Notes: generated by a model not told the origin, from the sequence alone. Counted from the stretch's first letter, positions 7,123 through 13,652 are shown. The stretch is DNA of 16,046 nucleotides from JBFXAN01 sp050184225 (GCA_050184225.1 JBFXAN010000150.1:1-16046), one strand, 5' to 3'. Translations and numbers: made by a program.

Positions 7123-7965
7123 TTACCGCGCCCGCCTCTGGGCAGCCACCATCGCACCTACACCGGTCATCACCGCTATCGTCACGAGGAGTCCCGCGAT
7201 CATCGTCCCGGCTGGTGATGCATCCGCCGTCAGTGCACCACCGGTGCCGGTCCGTGGCATTGCCGCCGCGCCCGGGCCGCCCTGGCCCGCTGTCGGATAC
7301 ATGACCGGCACCGCCGAGAGCGTATTATCCCCCAGGAGGCCGGCGGCGAAGACCGTCACGTTCTGACCCGCCTGGAGCGCCACGTTGGGAACACTGAGCG
7401 CCACGTCCTGCGTGCCCGCGGGGCGAACCTCAAGGTTGTAGGTTCCGGCCGGCACTTGAGTATAGTCAGAAGCATTGCGGAACGAGACGTTCGGGAAGAG
7501 CACCTGTCCACCCGCTATGGCGATGTCCACGGCTGGTGCATCTGGTGATGCGTGCACAAACCGAACCTTGGCGTTGCCGGGCGACGGTGCGCTGTTGTCG
7601 TCCTCCAGCGGCAGCGCCGCAATCTCGGCAAGGCGTCCCGTTGCAACCACCGTGAGATCTTGCCCCGCCTGCAGCGGCAGGTCGGCCTCAATCACTGCCG
7701 TCTGGTTCTGGCCAACCGGCGTCACTTTGACGTTGTGCTGGCCTGCCGGAATCGACGCGTAGTCGGTCGCGCTCTTGAACACCAGGTTCGAGATCGCCCG
7801 TTGATCGTCAACCAACACATCGACCGCGGGCGCATCGGGAGACATATGAACGACCCTTACCCGCGCGGTGGCCTGTGCCTCGACACCGGACGCACCCAGC
7901 GCCAGCCCTCCCACCACAATCGTTCCAAATGCGGCCGCTGTCCACCGTCGCCATGCTACCTGCAT
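7123..7965 (-). CDS. Exported DUF4397 tandem-domain protein with LPxTG-like C-terminal anchor
   Basis: This 280-residue protein has a signal peptide (Arg6-Arg7, hydrophobic residues about 9-26, probable cleavage near GVEAQA at 27-32). Two DUF4397 domains follow, recognisable from the duplicated strands RVRVVHMSPDAPAVDVLVD (about 35-53) and KVRFVHASPDAPAVDIAI (about 133-150), each followed by an (I/V)PAG turn (residues 72 and 171). The C-terminus has MPRTGTGG (236-243), a probable membrane helix (about 254-275) and QRRAR, i.e. a sortase-like sorting-signal layout. It should be displayed outside the membrane; the function of DUF4397 is unknown. GGAGGT 7 nt before the ATG at 7965 decides the start over in-frame candidates at 7980 and 7986. 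It is divergent from the B12-MerR regulator and has an operator-like sequence upstream. Confidence 0.88.
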   Translation of the reverse strand: MQVAWRRWTAAAFGTIVVGGLALGASGVEAQATARVRVVHMSPDAPAVDVLVDDQRAISNLVFKSATDYASIPAGQHNVKVTPVGQNQTAVIEADLPLQAGQDLTVVATGRLAEIAALPLEDDNSAPSPGNAKVRFVHASPDAPAVDIAIAGGQVLFPNVSFRNASDYTQVPAGTYNLEVRPAGTQDVALSVPNVALQAGQNVTVFAAGLLGDNTLSAVPVMYPTAGQGGPGAAAMPRTGTGGALTADASPAGTMIAGLLVTIAVMTGVGAMVAAQRRAR

Positions 7966-8008
7966 TACTTCGACCTCCATCGCCAATCATTGCTGTATGA
8001 ACCCATAT

Positions 8009-8025
8009 TGCATAATTTTTGCATA
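8009..8025 (-). promoter_or_regulatory. Candidate operator upstream of the DUF4397/SRPBCC/desaturase genes
   Basis: Read on the minus strand this is TATGCAAAAATTATGCA: two direct copies of TATGCA whose starts are exactly 11 bp apart. B12-dependent CarH repressors are known to bind direct repeats with about one-turn (11-bp) spacing. CTATGCAAAAATT (8026-8014, minus) recurs exactly at 8135-8147 on the plus strand, in front of the regulator gene. The site is 44 bp upstream of the DUF4397 start codon. A weak promoter, TTGAGC (8042-8037), 16 bp, AAAAAT (8020-8015), would overlap it, so binding would block transcription. The assignment to this regulator is inferred from proximity and symmetry. Confidence 0.5.
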
Positions 8026-8100
8026 GTATTCTACCGGCTCAAGCCGCACAGGGCCGGGCAGAGCATCCTCGCTTAGACTCTCCATCGCCCCCAAATCTCG

Positions 8101-8120
8101 CACATGCTCACACATGCTCA
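8101..8120. repeat. Tandem 10-bp repeat in the carH-like promoter region
   Basis: CACATGCTCA is present twice in perfect tandem, just upstream of the candidate operator of the regulator gene. It could be an accessory binding site or chance; two copies of a 10-mer are weak evidence. The remainder of 8030-8126 shows no strong sigma-70 -35 element. Confidence 0.4.
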
Positions 8121-8126
8121 ATTCTC

Positions 8127-8147
8127 TGCATAATCTATGCAAAAATT
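8127..8147 (+). promoter_or_regulatory. Candidate operator/promoter of the B12-MerR regulator gene
   Basis: TGCATAATCTATGCA (8127-8141) is an inverted pair of TGCATA/TATGCA with a 3-bp centre. It overlaps CTATGCAAAAATT (8135-8147), which occurs in the opposite direction at 8026-8014. CATAAT at 8129-8134 is a good -10 match (5 of 6) inside the site; no convincing -35 is seen. The placement suggests autoregulation of the regulator and co-regulation of the divergent genes. Confidence 0.5.
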
Positions 8148-8194
8148 GACCAGCGATGGACCCGTTGCGTATGCTACGTCCGGAGGTGGTGCGA

Positions 8195-9097
8195 GTGGAT
8201 GTCGAACCCCGCTACAACATTCGCGCTGTCGAGCATCTTACCGGAGTTCCGGCGCCCACCCTGCGCTCCTGGGAGCGGCGATACGGCTTCCCGGTCCCTG
8301 CCCGATCCTCCACCGCGCGCCGCCTGTATTCGGACCATGACATCCAGGCGATCCGGCGGGTGCGGGCACAGACTGAGCAAGGGCTCTCTGCCGCCCAAGC
8401 CATTGAGTGGGTCCAATCCGGCCGAGGTCAGCGGACCGACCTCAACGCCACGATCGCTCTTCCGTCGCCAGAGGCCCTGATTGAGGCTCAAATTGATGGG
8501 ATGCGCCGCTTCGACGAGTCTGCGGTCGAGTCCGCTCTCACCGTCGCCTTCTCACACTACCCGGCTGATCATGTCTTGACCGAGATCATCACGCCGGCAC
8601 TGATTCAGGTTGGCGACCTCTGGAAACGCGGCAACATCCCCGTTGCGGCTGAGCACTTCTACAGCCACATCATCCGACGCCGTCTGTTGAGCCTGCTCGC
8701 CGCCCAGCCGCCGCTTTCGTCGCGGATGACCGTCGCCCTTGCCTGCCTGCCAGGAGAACAGCACGAGCTGGGCCTCCTCATGCTCGCCCTCTTTCTACGC
8801 TGGTCCGGCGCACGCGTGCTTTACTTGGGTGCCGATCAACCGATCGACGACCTCGTCCTGCTTTCACAGACCCGCGAGATCGACGCGATCTGCCTCAGTG
8901 CGGGCGGCGAGGCCGACTGGAGTTCCCTGGAGACGCTCACGATCGATCTGCGGCAGAGACCCCGCCCACCGCGCCTCTACCTCGGCGGCGCCGCTACGCA
9001 CAACATTCCCATCCGCGATGGAATCGAAGTTCCCGATCTGCCTCTCCCCGCCGCCGCTGCCCTGATCGTCGCCCCGGCCGAACGCTCAACTCGCTGA
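8195..9097 (+). CDS. CarH/LitR-type MerR-family regulator with B12-binding domain
   Basis: This 300-residue protein is a probable adenosylcobalamin-dependent, light-sensitive repressor. A MerR winged helix (about 7-75) contains TLRSWERRYGFPVPARSS and RRLYSDHDI. A four-helix-bundle domain follows, with the Trp-x9-Glu-His motif (Trp143, Glu153-His154, in LWKRGNIPVAAEHF). The B12-binding Rossmann domain has GEQHELG, the E-x-H-x-x-G form whose His190 should be the lower cobalt ligand, plus the downstream GG (264-265). In CarH, AdoCbl drives tetramerisation and DNA binding, and light breaks it. The GTG at 8195 is chosen because GGAGGT (8182-8187) lies 7 nt upstream; an ATG at 8156 would add 13 residues but lacks a Shine-Dalgarno. 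It is divergent from carotenoid-like genes, a common CarH setting. The residue after Trp143 is Lys, whereas the Thermus CarH light-state ligand is His at that place. Confidence 0.9.
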   Translation: MDVEPRYNIRAVEHLTGVPAPTLRSWERRYGFPVPARSSTARRLYSDHDIQAIRRVRAQTEQGLSAAQAIEWVQSGRGQRTDLNATIALPSPEALIEAQIDGMRRFDESAVESALTVAFSHYPADHVLTEIITPALIQVGDLWKRGNIPVAAEHFYSHIIRRRLLSLLAAQPPLSSRMTVALACLPGEQHELGLLMLALFLRWSGARVLYLGADQPIDDLVLLSQTREIDAICLSAGGEADWSSLETLTIDLRQRPRPPRLYLGGAATHNIPIRDGIEVPDLPLPAAAALIVAPAERSTR

Positions 9098-9178
9098 TGC
9101 CCGCGACCGAGCGCATGCCAGCGTGTTACGCGCTGATGGTGTGTCCCATGCCGTTCAGTCCATTTTCGGGATAAGCGC

Positions 9179-9195
9179 AACCGCGTTTAGCGGTT
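9179..9195 (+). terminator. Short hairpin downstream of the regulator gene (possible weak terminator)
   Basis: AACCGC (9179-9184) pairs with GCGGTT (9190-9195) around a 5-nt loop, 82 nt after the regulator stop. The stem is short and no T-run follows, so termination is doubtful. This is the only structured sequence I see in the 191-bp gap between the regulator and the flavoenzyme gene (9098-9288). A promoter for the flavoenzyme probably lies there too but is not recognisable. Confidence 0.2.
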
Positions 9196-9288
9196 AGCCA
9201 ACTCTCCTCCCCTACCCTGCGCCTATTGCAGCAGCGCACGCTCCTGGTCACAGGGCCGGGGGCCTGTTCAGGGAGAGGAGAACCCAAC

Positions 9289-10491
9289 ATGTACGATGCG
9301 ATTGTCGTCGGCGCGCGCGTCGCCGGTGCCCCCACCGCCATGCTCCTGGCTCGACGCGGCCATCGCGTGCTCATGGTCGACCGCGCCATCTTCCCCAGCG
9401 ACACGATGTCCACCCACTACATCCACCAGCCAGGCGTCGCCGCGCTCCGGCGCTGGGGCCTCCTGCACCGCATCAAGGCGAGCGGCTGCCCCTCGATCAC
9501 CACCGCCACGATGGACCTCGGCTCGTTCGCGCTCACCGGCTGGGGACCGGCCGTCGATGGCGTCCTCGAAGCGATCGCCCCACGCCGGACCGTGCTCGAC
9601 CAGATCCTCGTCGGCGCCGCCCGTGAGGCCGGCGCTGAGGTACGCGAGGAATTCACCATCGACGAAATCCTCTCGAAGGACGGCGTCGTCACCGGCATCC
9701 GCGGACACGACGCCGCCGGCCGGCACGTCATCGAGCGCGCTCGTATCGTCATCGGCGCCGACGGAATGCGCTCATCCGTGGCCGCCGCCGTCGGCGCTCC
9801 GACATACCACACCAAGCCTGCGCTCACCTGCCCCTATTACAGCTATTGGAGCGGCGTGCACACGACGGGCGTTGAGCTCTATGTGCGTCCCGGCCGGGCG
9901 ATGGTAGCGATCCCCACCAACGACGGCCTCACCTGCGTCGTCGCACAGCGCCGCGCGGCCGAATTCCCCCGCTTCCGCGCCGACATCGAAGGCACCTTCA
10001 TGGAAACCCTGGCCGAAGCGCCCGACCTCCTCGCCCGCGTCCGCGCCGGCCGCCGCGAAGCTCGCTGGATCGGCACCGCCGACCTGCCCAACTTCTTCCG
10101 CAAGCCCTACGGCCCCGGCTGGGCGCTCGTCGGCGACGCGGGCTATCACAAGGACCCGATCACCGGCTACGGCATCACCGACGCCTTCCGCGACGCCGAG
10201 TTCCTCGCCGAAGCCGTCGACACCGGTCTGGCCGGACGCCTGCCCATGCCCGACGCGCTTGCCGGCTACGAAGCACGCCGCAATGAAGTCGCCATGCCCC
10301 TCTACGAATTCATCACCGATCTCGCCCGCCTCGACCCCTCCGAGGAGCAGCAACACCTGCTCGCCGCTCTCCAGGGCAACCCCGCGCAGATCAACCGCAT
10401 GTGGGGCGTCATCGACGGCACCGTCCCCATCGCCGACTTCTTCGCCTCCGACAACATCACCCGCATCATGTCAGACGCCCAGGCGGCATAA
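9289..10491 (+). CDS. FAD-dependent oxidoreductase (geranylgeranyl reductase/aromatic hydroxylase fold)
   Basis: This 400-residue flavoprotein has the PHBH/geranylgeranyl-reductase-like fold. MYDAIVVGARVAGAPTAMLL carries the FAD dinucleotide motif (GxxxxG variant, 8-13) with the acidic/basic end LMVDR (28-32). IVIGADGMRS (154-162) is the DG motif, and GWALVGDAGYHKDPITGYGI (277-296) is the GD motif binding the FAD ribityl chain, followed by TDAFRDAEFLAEA. The ATG at 9289 follows AGAGGAG (9274-9280) by 8 nt; an earlier in-frame ATG at 9226 is rejected because it precedes this site. Monooxygenase and polyprenyl reductase members share these motifs, so the substrate cannot be assigned. It is downstream of the B12 regulator on the same strand (191-bp gap) and might belong to the same isoprenoid-related set, but no copy of the operator sequence was seen in front of it. 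Confidence 0.85.
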   Translation: MYDAIVVGARVAGAPTAMLLARRGHRVLMVDRAIFPSDTMSTHYIHQPGVAALRRWGLLHRIKASGCPSITTATMDLGSFALTGWGPAVDGVLEAIAPRRTVLDQILVGAAREAGAEVREEFTIDEILSKDGVVTGIRGHDAAGRHVIERARIVIGADGMRSSVAAAVGAPTYHTKPALTCPYYSYWSGVHTTGVELYVRPGRAMVAIPTNDGLTCVVAQRRAAEFPRFRADIEGTFMETLAEAPDLLARVRAGRREARWIGTADLPNFFRKPYGPGWALVGDAGYHKDPITGYGITDAFRDAEFLAEAVDTGLAGRLPMPDALAGYEARRNEVAMPLYEFITDLARLDPSEEQQHLLAALQGNPAQINRMWGVIDGTVPIADFFASDNITRIMSDAQAA

Positions 10492-10500
10492 GGACGGTTC

Positions 10501-10672
10501 GAACCGCAGAGACACAGAGGACGCAAAGGTTGGACTTGTCATTCTGAGCGCCGCGAAGAATCCCGCGGTGCGTCATCTCCACCGCCGAGATACTTCGTCG
10601 CTCCGCTCCTCAGCATGACAACGAGACCTTTGCGCCCTTTGAGTCCTCCGCGTCTCTGCGTCTCTGTGGTTC
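10501..10672. repeat. Nested inverted-repeat cassette (family C enclosing a degenerate family B)
   Basis: The outer arms are GAACCGCAGAGACACAGAGG (10501-10520, continuing to GCAAAGGT at 10530) and its imperfect complement at 10626-10672, which ends CGTCTCTGCGTCTCTGTGG then TTC and contains an extra partial repeat (CTCCGCGTCTCTG). Inside lies a second, degenerate inverted repeat, TTGTCATTCTGAGCGCCGCG (from 10537) and TCCGCTCCTCAGCATGACAA (to 10621), related to the family B palindrome at 1760-1845. One repeat appears inserted in the loop of another. It fills the convergent gap between the flavoenzyme and the lyase gene (10492-10687). No coding capacity. Confidence 0.75.
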
Positions 10673-10687
10673 AACCCGCGCGATGAT

Positions 10688-11578
10688 TCAAATCGCGCTC
10701 TGCGCCTCGCGTGACTCGATCGCTGTGGCCAGCTCGATCAGTCGCCGGGCGCGGCTCGCCGCCGGCCGGCCGACCATCCGCCCCTCGATTACCGTGATAC
10801 CTTCGCCCCGCTCCACCGCCGCCTCGTGCGCCTCCACCACTCGGCGGGCATACTCCACCGCCTCCGGTGTCGGCCGGAAGATTGCGTTGACCGTGGGCAC
10901 CTGCACCGCGTCGATCACAAACTTCCCGTGAAGGCCCACCGCCCGCGCCGACTCTGTATCCGCCCGCAACCCCGTCTCGTCGTTCACGTCGTCGTACGCC
11001 GAATCGATCGCGAGCACACCCGCCGCCCGCGCGCTCACCGCGATCTGGCTGCGCGGAAACTGCAACTCGTGCCCGCCCCGCGTGCGCTCGACGCCCAGAT
11101 CCTCGCAATAGTCATCCGCGCCGAACGCCAGCGCCGCCGTCCGCTGCGACGCCCGCGCGATCTCCCCACAGGCCATCAACCCCGCCGCGCTCTCGATCAC
11201 GGGAATCAGCTTCGTCTTCCCCGCCTCGACCCCGTTCGCCGCCTCCGCATCACGCAACAACGCCTCGACGTAGCGAATATGGTTCGCCGATGTCGCCCGC
11301 GGCAGCACAATCCCCGTCAGCTTCTCCGAAACCACCGCCCGAATGTCCGGCTTCGCCAACAGCTCATGACTGGGGTTCACCCGCACCCACACCGGCGTCT
11401 GCTCATCTGTCAGACCCCCCAACGCCTCCCGCGCCGCCTCCCGCGCCCGCTCCTTCTCCGTCGGCGGAATCGACGCCTCAAGGTCGAGCACCACCGCATC
11501 CACCCGCCCCCCCAGCGCCGAGGCCACCGCCTCCCCCCGCGTCGCCGGCACAATCAACAACGTCCGCAACAGTTCCAC
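10688..11578 (-). CDS. CitE/HpcH-HpaI-like CoA ester lyase (aldolase family)
   Basis: This 296-residue protein is a (beta/alpha)8-barrel of the HpcH/HpaI aldolase/CitE family. Members cleave or form C-C bonds of CoA esters such as citramalyl-CoA and malyl-CoA, with Mg2+. Visible motifs are LLIVPATRGE at the N-terminus, VVLDLEASIPPTEK (acidic residues about 32-34), VWVRVNPS (substrate-binding Arg), LIPVIESAAGL (metal-ligand Glu) and FGADDYCEDLG (metal-ligand Asp). Near the C-terminus the usual IHPxQ appears as VIDAVQVPTVN, so the His-Pro pair is replaced by Asp-Ala; catalysis may differ. A GTG at 11578 is preferred to a TTG at 11584 because AAGGTGG lies 6 nt before the GTG and would abut the TTG. 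Substrate unknown. The next gene upstream (ureohydrolase) is in the same direction across a repeat cassette. Confidence 0.82.
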   Translation of the reverse strand: MELLRTLLIVPATRGEAVASALGGRVDAVVLDLEASIPPTEKERAREAAREALGGLTDEQTPVWVRVNPSHELLAKPDIRAVVSEKLTGIVLPRATSANHIRYVEALLRDAEAANGVEAGKTKLIPVIESAAGLMACGEIARASQRTAALAFGADDYCEDLGVERTRGGHELQFPRSQIAVSARAAGVLAIDSAYDDVNDETGLRADTESARAVGLHGKFVIDAVQVPTVNAIFRPTPEAVEYARRVVEAHEAAVERGEGITVIEGRMVGRPAASRARRLIELATAIESREAQSAI

Positions 11579-11643
11579 GACCAACCACCTTCACCAAAAC
11601 CTCTCCGAAGTCTAGGCCACCCCCACCCTAACCGCCACGAGAG

Positions 11644-11738
11644 CTTGAAACACAAAGGGCACAAGGGAGGCGAAGGGCACAGAGGACTTATAAGACTCTT
11701 TGTGCCCTTCGCCCTCTTTGCGTCCTTTGTGTTTCAAG
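11644..11738. repeat. Imperfect inverted repeat between lyase and ureohydrolase genes (family C)
   Basis: The left arm (11644-11685) begins CTTGAAACACAAAGGGCACA. The right arm (11697-11738) ends CGTCCTTTGTGTTTCAAG and is largely its reverse complement over about 42 nt. The short loop includes GACTTATAAG. The ACACAAAGG/CCTTTGTG wording relates it to the outer arms of 10501-10672. It overlaps the 3' end of the ureohydrolase gene: the TTTCAAG end of the right arm supplies that gene's stop codon (11734-11736). No T-tract; possibly a processing or termination hairpin. Confidence 0.8.
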
Positions 11739-12699
11739 ATCGGTCAGTTCGCGCCCCGGCCATGACGACGAGGAACTCGTACGCCAGGTGCGCCGCCAGC
11801 AGCGCCGTGATCTCGCTGCTGTCCCACGGCGGCGACACCTCCACCACGTCGAACCCGACGATCTCCAGTCCCTGCAACCCCCGCACCAGCCGCACCATCT
11901 CCCGGCTGTTCAGCCCCGCGACCTCCGGCGTCCCCGTTCCCGGCGCATACGCCGGGTCCGTCGCATCGATGTCGAGCGACACATACACCTTCCCGCTCGC
12001 CCGCGACCGGATTCGCCCCAGCGTCTCCGCGATCCCCAGGTCGAAGAACTCATCCGCCGTGATCAGGTCGAACCCCGCCCGCCGCGCATCGTCCACTACC
12101 ATCGCCGAGATCGTCCCGCGAATCCCCACCTGCACCGACCGCTCCAGGTCGATCAGCCCCTCCTGCGCCGCGATGTGGAACACCGTCCCGTGATGGTACA
12201 GCCGATCCGCCGCCGGCGGCGGCCAGAAATCCGGATGCGCGTCGAAATGCACCAGCGCCACCGGCCCATGCTGCTTCGCACACGCCCGCAGGATCGGCAG
12301 CGTCACCGTGTGGTCACCGCCCAGGCTGATCGGCACCACTCCCGCGGCGAACACCGGCGTCATCTGCTCCTCGATCTGCGCCACCGCCGTGTCGATGTAG
12401 GCATTCACCAGGTTGAGATCGCCGTAATCAACAGCACGTATCGACCGGAACGGCCCCCACAGATCCTCCGCCTTCATCGGATACTGACGCAGCTGGAACG
12501 ACCCGTTCCGAATCCCACGCGGACCAAACCGCGCCCCCGGCCGCATGTTCACACCCAGGTCGAACGGCACCCCCACGATCGCCACATCCGCCGCCGCCAG
12601 ATCCCGCGACAGCGGCAGCCGCATGAACGAATACGGCGCCGCATACCGCGCCGCATCCTGCCAGTCTGCCGGGAACAGCCACTCCCGCTCGTTCGTCAC
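11734..12699 (-). CDS. Agmatinase/arginase-family ureohydrolase
   Basis: This 321-residue protein is a binuclear Mn2+ (or Ni2+) ureohydrolase that hydrolyses a guanidino compound to urea plus an amine. All signature blocks are present: GGDHT (first metal His), LVHFDAHPDFW (the DAHxD metal ligands), HHGTVFHIA, and SLDIDATDPAYAPGTGTPE (the DIDxxDP metal ligands). This matches agmatinase, guanidinobutyrase, guanidinase and proclavaminate amidinohydrolase equally, so the substrate is open; Pro replaces the more usual Thr or Ser in DAHPD. Start is a GTG at 12699. The purine-rich GGGGGTGAGG upstream belongs to the flanking inverted repeat and is the only Shine-Dalgarno-like sequence. The stop codon lies in the family C repeat, so repeats border both ends. 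Length is normal for the family. Confidence 0.9.
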   Translation of the reverse strand: MTNEREWLFPADWQDAARYAAPYSFMRLPLSRDLAAADVAIVGVPFDLGVNMRPGARFGPRGIRNGSFQLRQYPMKAEDLWGPFRSIRAVDYGDLNLVNAYIDTAVAQIEEQMTPVFAAGVVPISLGGDHTVTLPILRACAKQHGPVALVHFDAHPDFWPPPAADRLYHHGTVFHIAAQEGLIDLERSVQVGIRGTISAMVVDDARRAGFDLITADEFFDLGIAETLGRIRSRASGKVYVSLDIDATDPAYAPGTGTPEVAGLNSREMVRLVRGLQGLEIVGFDVVEVSPPWDSSEITALLAAHLAYEFLVVMAGARTDRS

Positions 12700-12703
12700 G
12701 ATC

Positions 12704-12872
12704 GGCCCTCACCCCCGACCCCTCTCCCGCCGAGCAGGAGAGGGGAGCCTACATCAACCATGAGCCTCCGCCCAAATGCAGGTGCGGTCTGACCGATCGA
12801 CACGCTGGTGCTCGTGGTCATGCTTGGCTCCCCTCTCCCGTCCCGACGGGAGAGGGGTCGGGGGTGAGGGCC
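12704..12872. repeat. Inverted-repeat cassette between ureohydrolase and alpha/beta hydrolase genes (family A-like)
   Basis: Arms at 12704-12749 and 12826-12872 are near-complementary. Outer ends read GGCCCTCACCCCCGACCCCT, and the inner parts carry the small palindrome CTCTCCCGTCCCGACGGGAG. The design (arms with their own hairpin, ~75-nt interior) is like the elements at 98-255 and 3835-3993, but with a CCCCTCTCCCG rather than CCCCCTTCCCTCG arm. The left end abuts the ureohydrolase GTG (4 nt away). The right arm is translated as the last residues of the alpha/beta hydrolase. The whole intergenic gap is repeat sequence. Confidence 0.85.
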
Positions 12873-13591
12873 GGTTCAATCACCCCGATCTCCCGCGCAA
12901 ACTCCAGCACCATCGTCCGAAACTCCTCCCGCTTCAGCCGGTAGATCCCGTGCCCCGCATCCTGAAACACATGCGACCGCCCGTTCGGCAACACCCGCCC
13001 CAGGATCACGGTGCCACCTGCCCCCGCTGTCCCATCCTGCCCACCGCCCACCGCCAGCGCCGGCACGGTCACATTCCGCAGCCGCGGCGTATACGGATGC
13101 TCCCGCAGCCCCGCCACCGCCCGCGATTGCGCCACCGTCGAATCGATGTGCTCCGGCTTGATCCCATCCTCCCCCCGCTTCGCCCGCTCCCCCCGCGCGT
13201 ACCACCCCTCCGACGACGCCACGTTCACCTCGCTCGACGTCGAGTCCAGCACGATCCCCAGGCACCGCTCCGGATAGTCCAGCACAAACTGCTGCACCAA
13301 CACCCCACCCCACGACACCCCGTGGATCAGCGCCTTCTCGATCCCCAGGTGCTCCATCAGCCGGTTCAAATCCTCGGCATACAACGGCGCGCTGTACTTC
13401 GCCGCTCCCGACGACTGCCCCAACCCCCGGTTGTCCCAGGCCACCACCCGAAAGTGCTGCGCCCAGAACGCCATATCCTCCGTGCTGAAGTGACTGCTGT
13501 TCCCTCCCAGCCCATGACAGAAAACAAAGGCCGGCCCGCTCCCCGCCTCCTCGTAATAGATCTGCACATCGCCCAAGTTCGCGTGCGGCAT
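12818..13591 (-). CDS. Alpha/beta-fold hydrolase
   Basis: This 257-residue protein is a single-domain alpha/beta hydrolase. FVFCHGLGGNSSHF (22-35) holds the oxyanion HG, VVAWDNRGLGQSS (49-61) follows, and the nucleophile elbow is GVSWGG with Ser93. The acid is probably Asp186 (VGGGQDGTAG) and the base His214 (DAGHGI). The layout resembles 3-oxoadipate enol-lactonase and other small esterases or lactonases; the substrate is unknown. Start at 13591 is supported by AGAGGAGA 5 nt upstream. The native fold probably ends near EIGVIEP (240). The last residues, ALTPDPSPVGTGEGSQA, come from the inverted repeat, the same kind of tail as on the SDR at 3931. It is divergent from the amidohydrolase gene. 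Confidence 0.85.
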   Translation of the reverse strand: MPHANLGDVQIYYEEAGSGPAFVFCHGLGGNSSHFSTEDMAFWAQHFRVVAWDNRGLGQSSGAAKYSAPLYAEDLNRLMEHLGIEKALIHGVSWGGVLVQQFVLDYPERCLGIVLDSTSSEVNVASSEGWYARGERAKRGEDGIKPEHIDSTVAQSRAVAGLREHPYTPRLRNVTVPALAVGGGQDGTAGAGGTVILGRVLPNGRSHVFQDAGHGIYRLKREEFRTMVLEFAREIGVIEPALTPDPSPVGTGEGSQA

Positions 13592-13652
13592 CGCCGTCTC
13601 CTCTCATAGCCTCTCGCCAACAGCGACCGTAGTATACCGAAGAGAACGGAAC

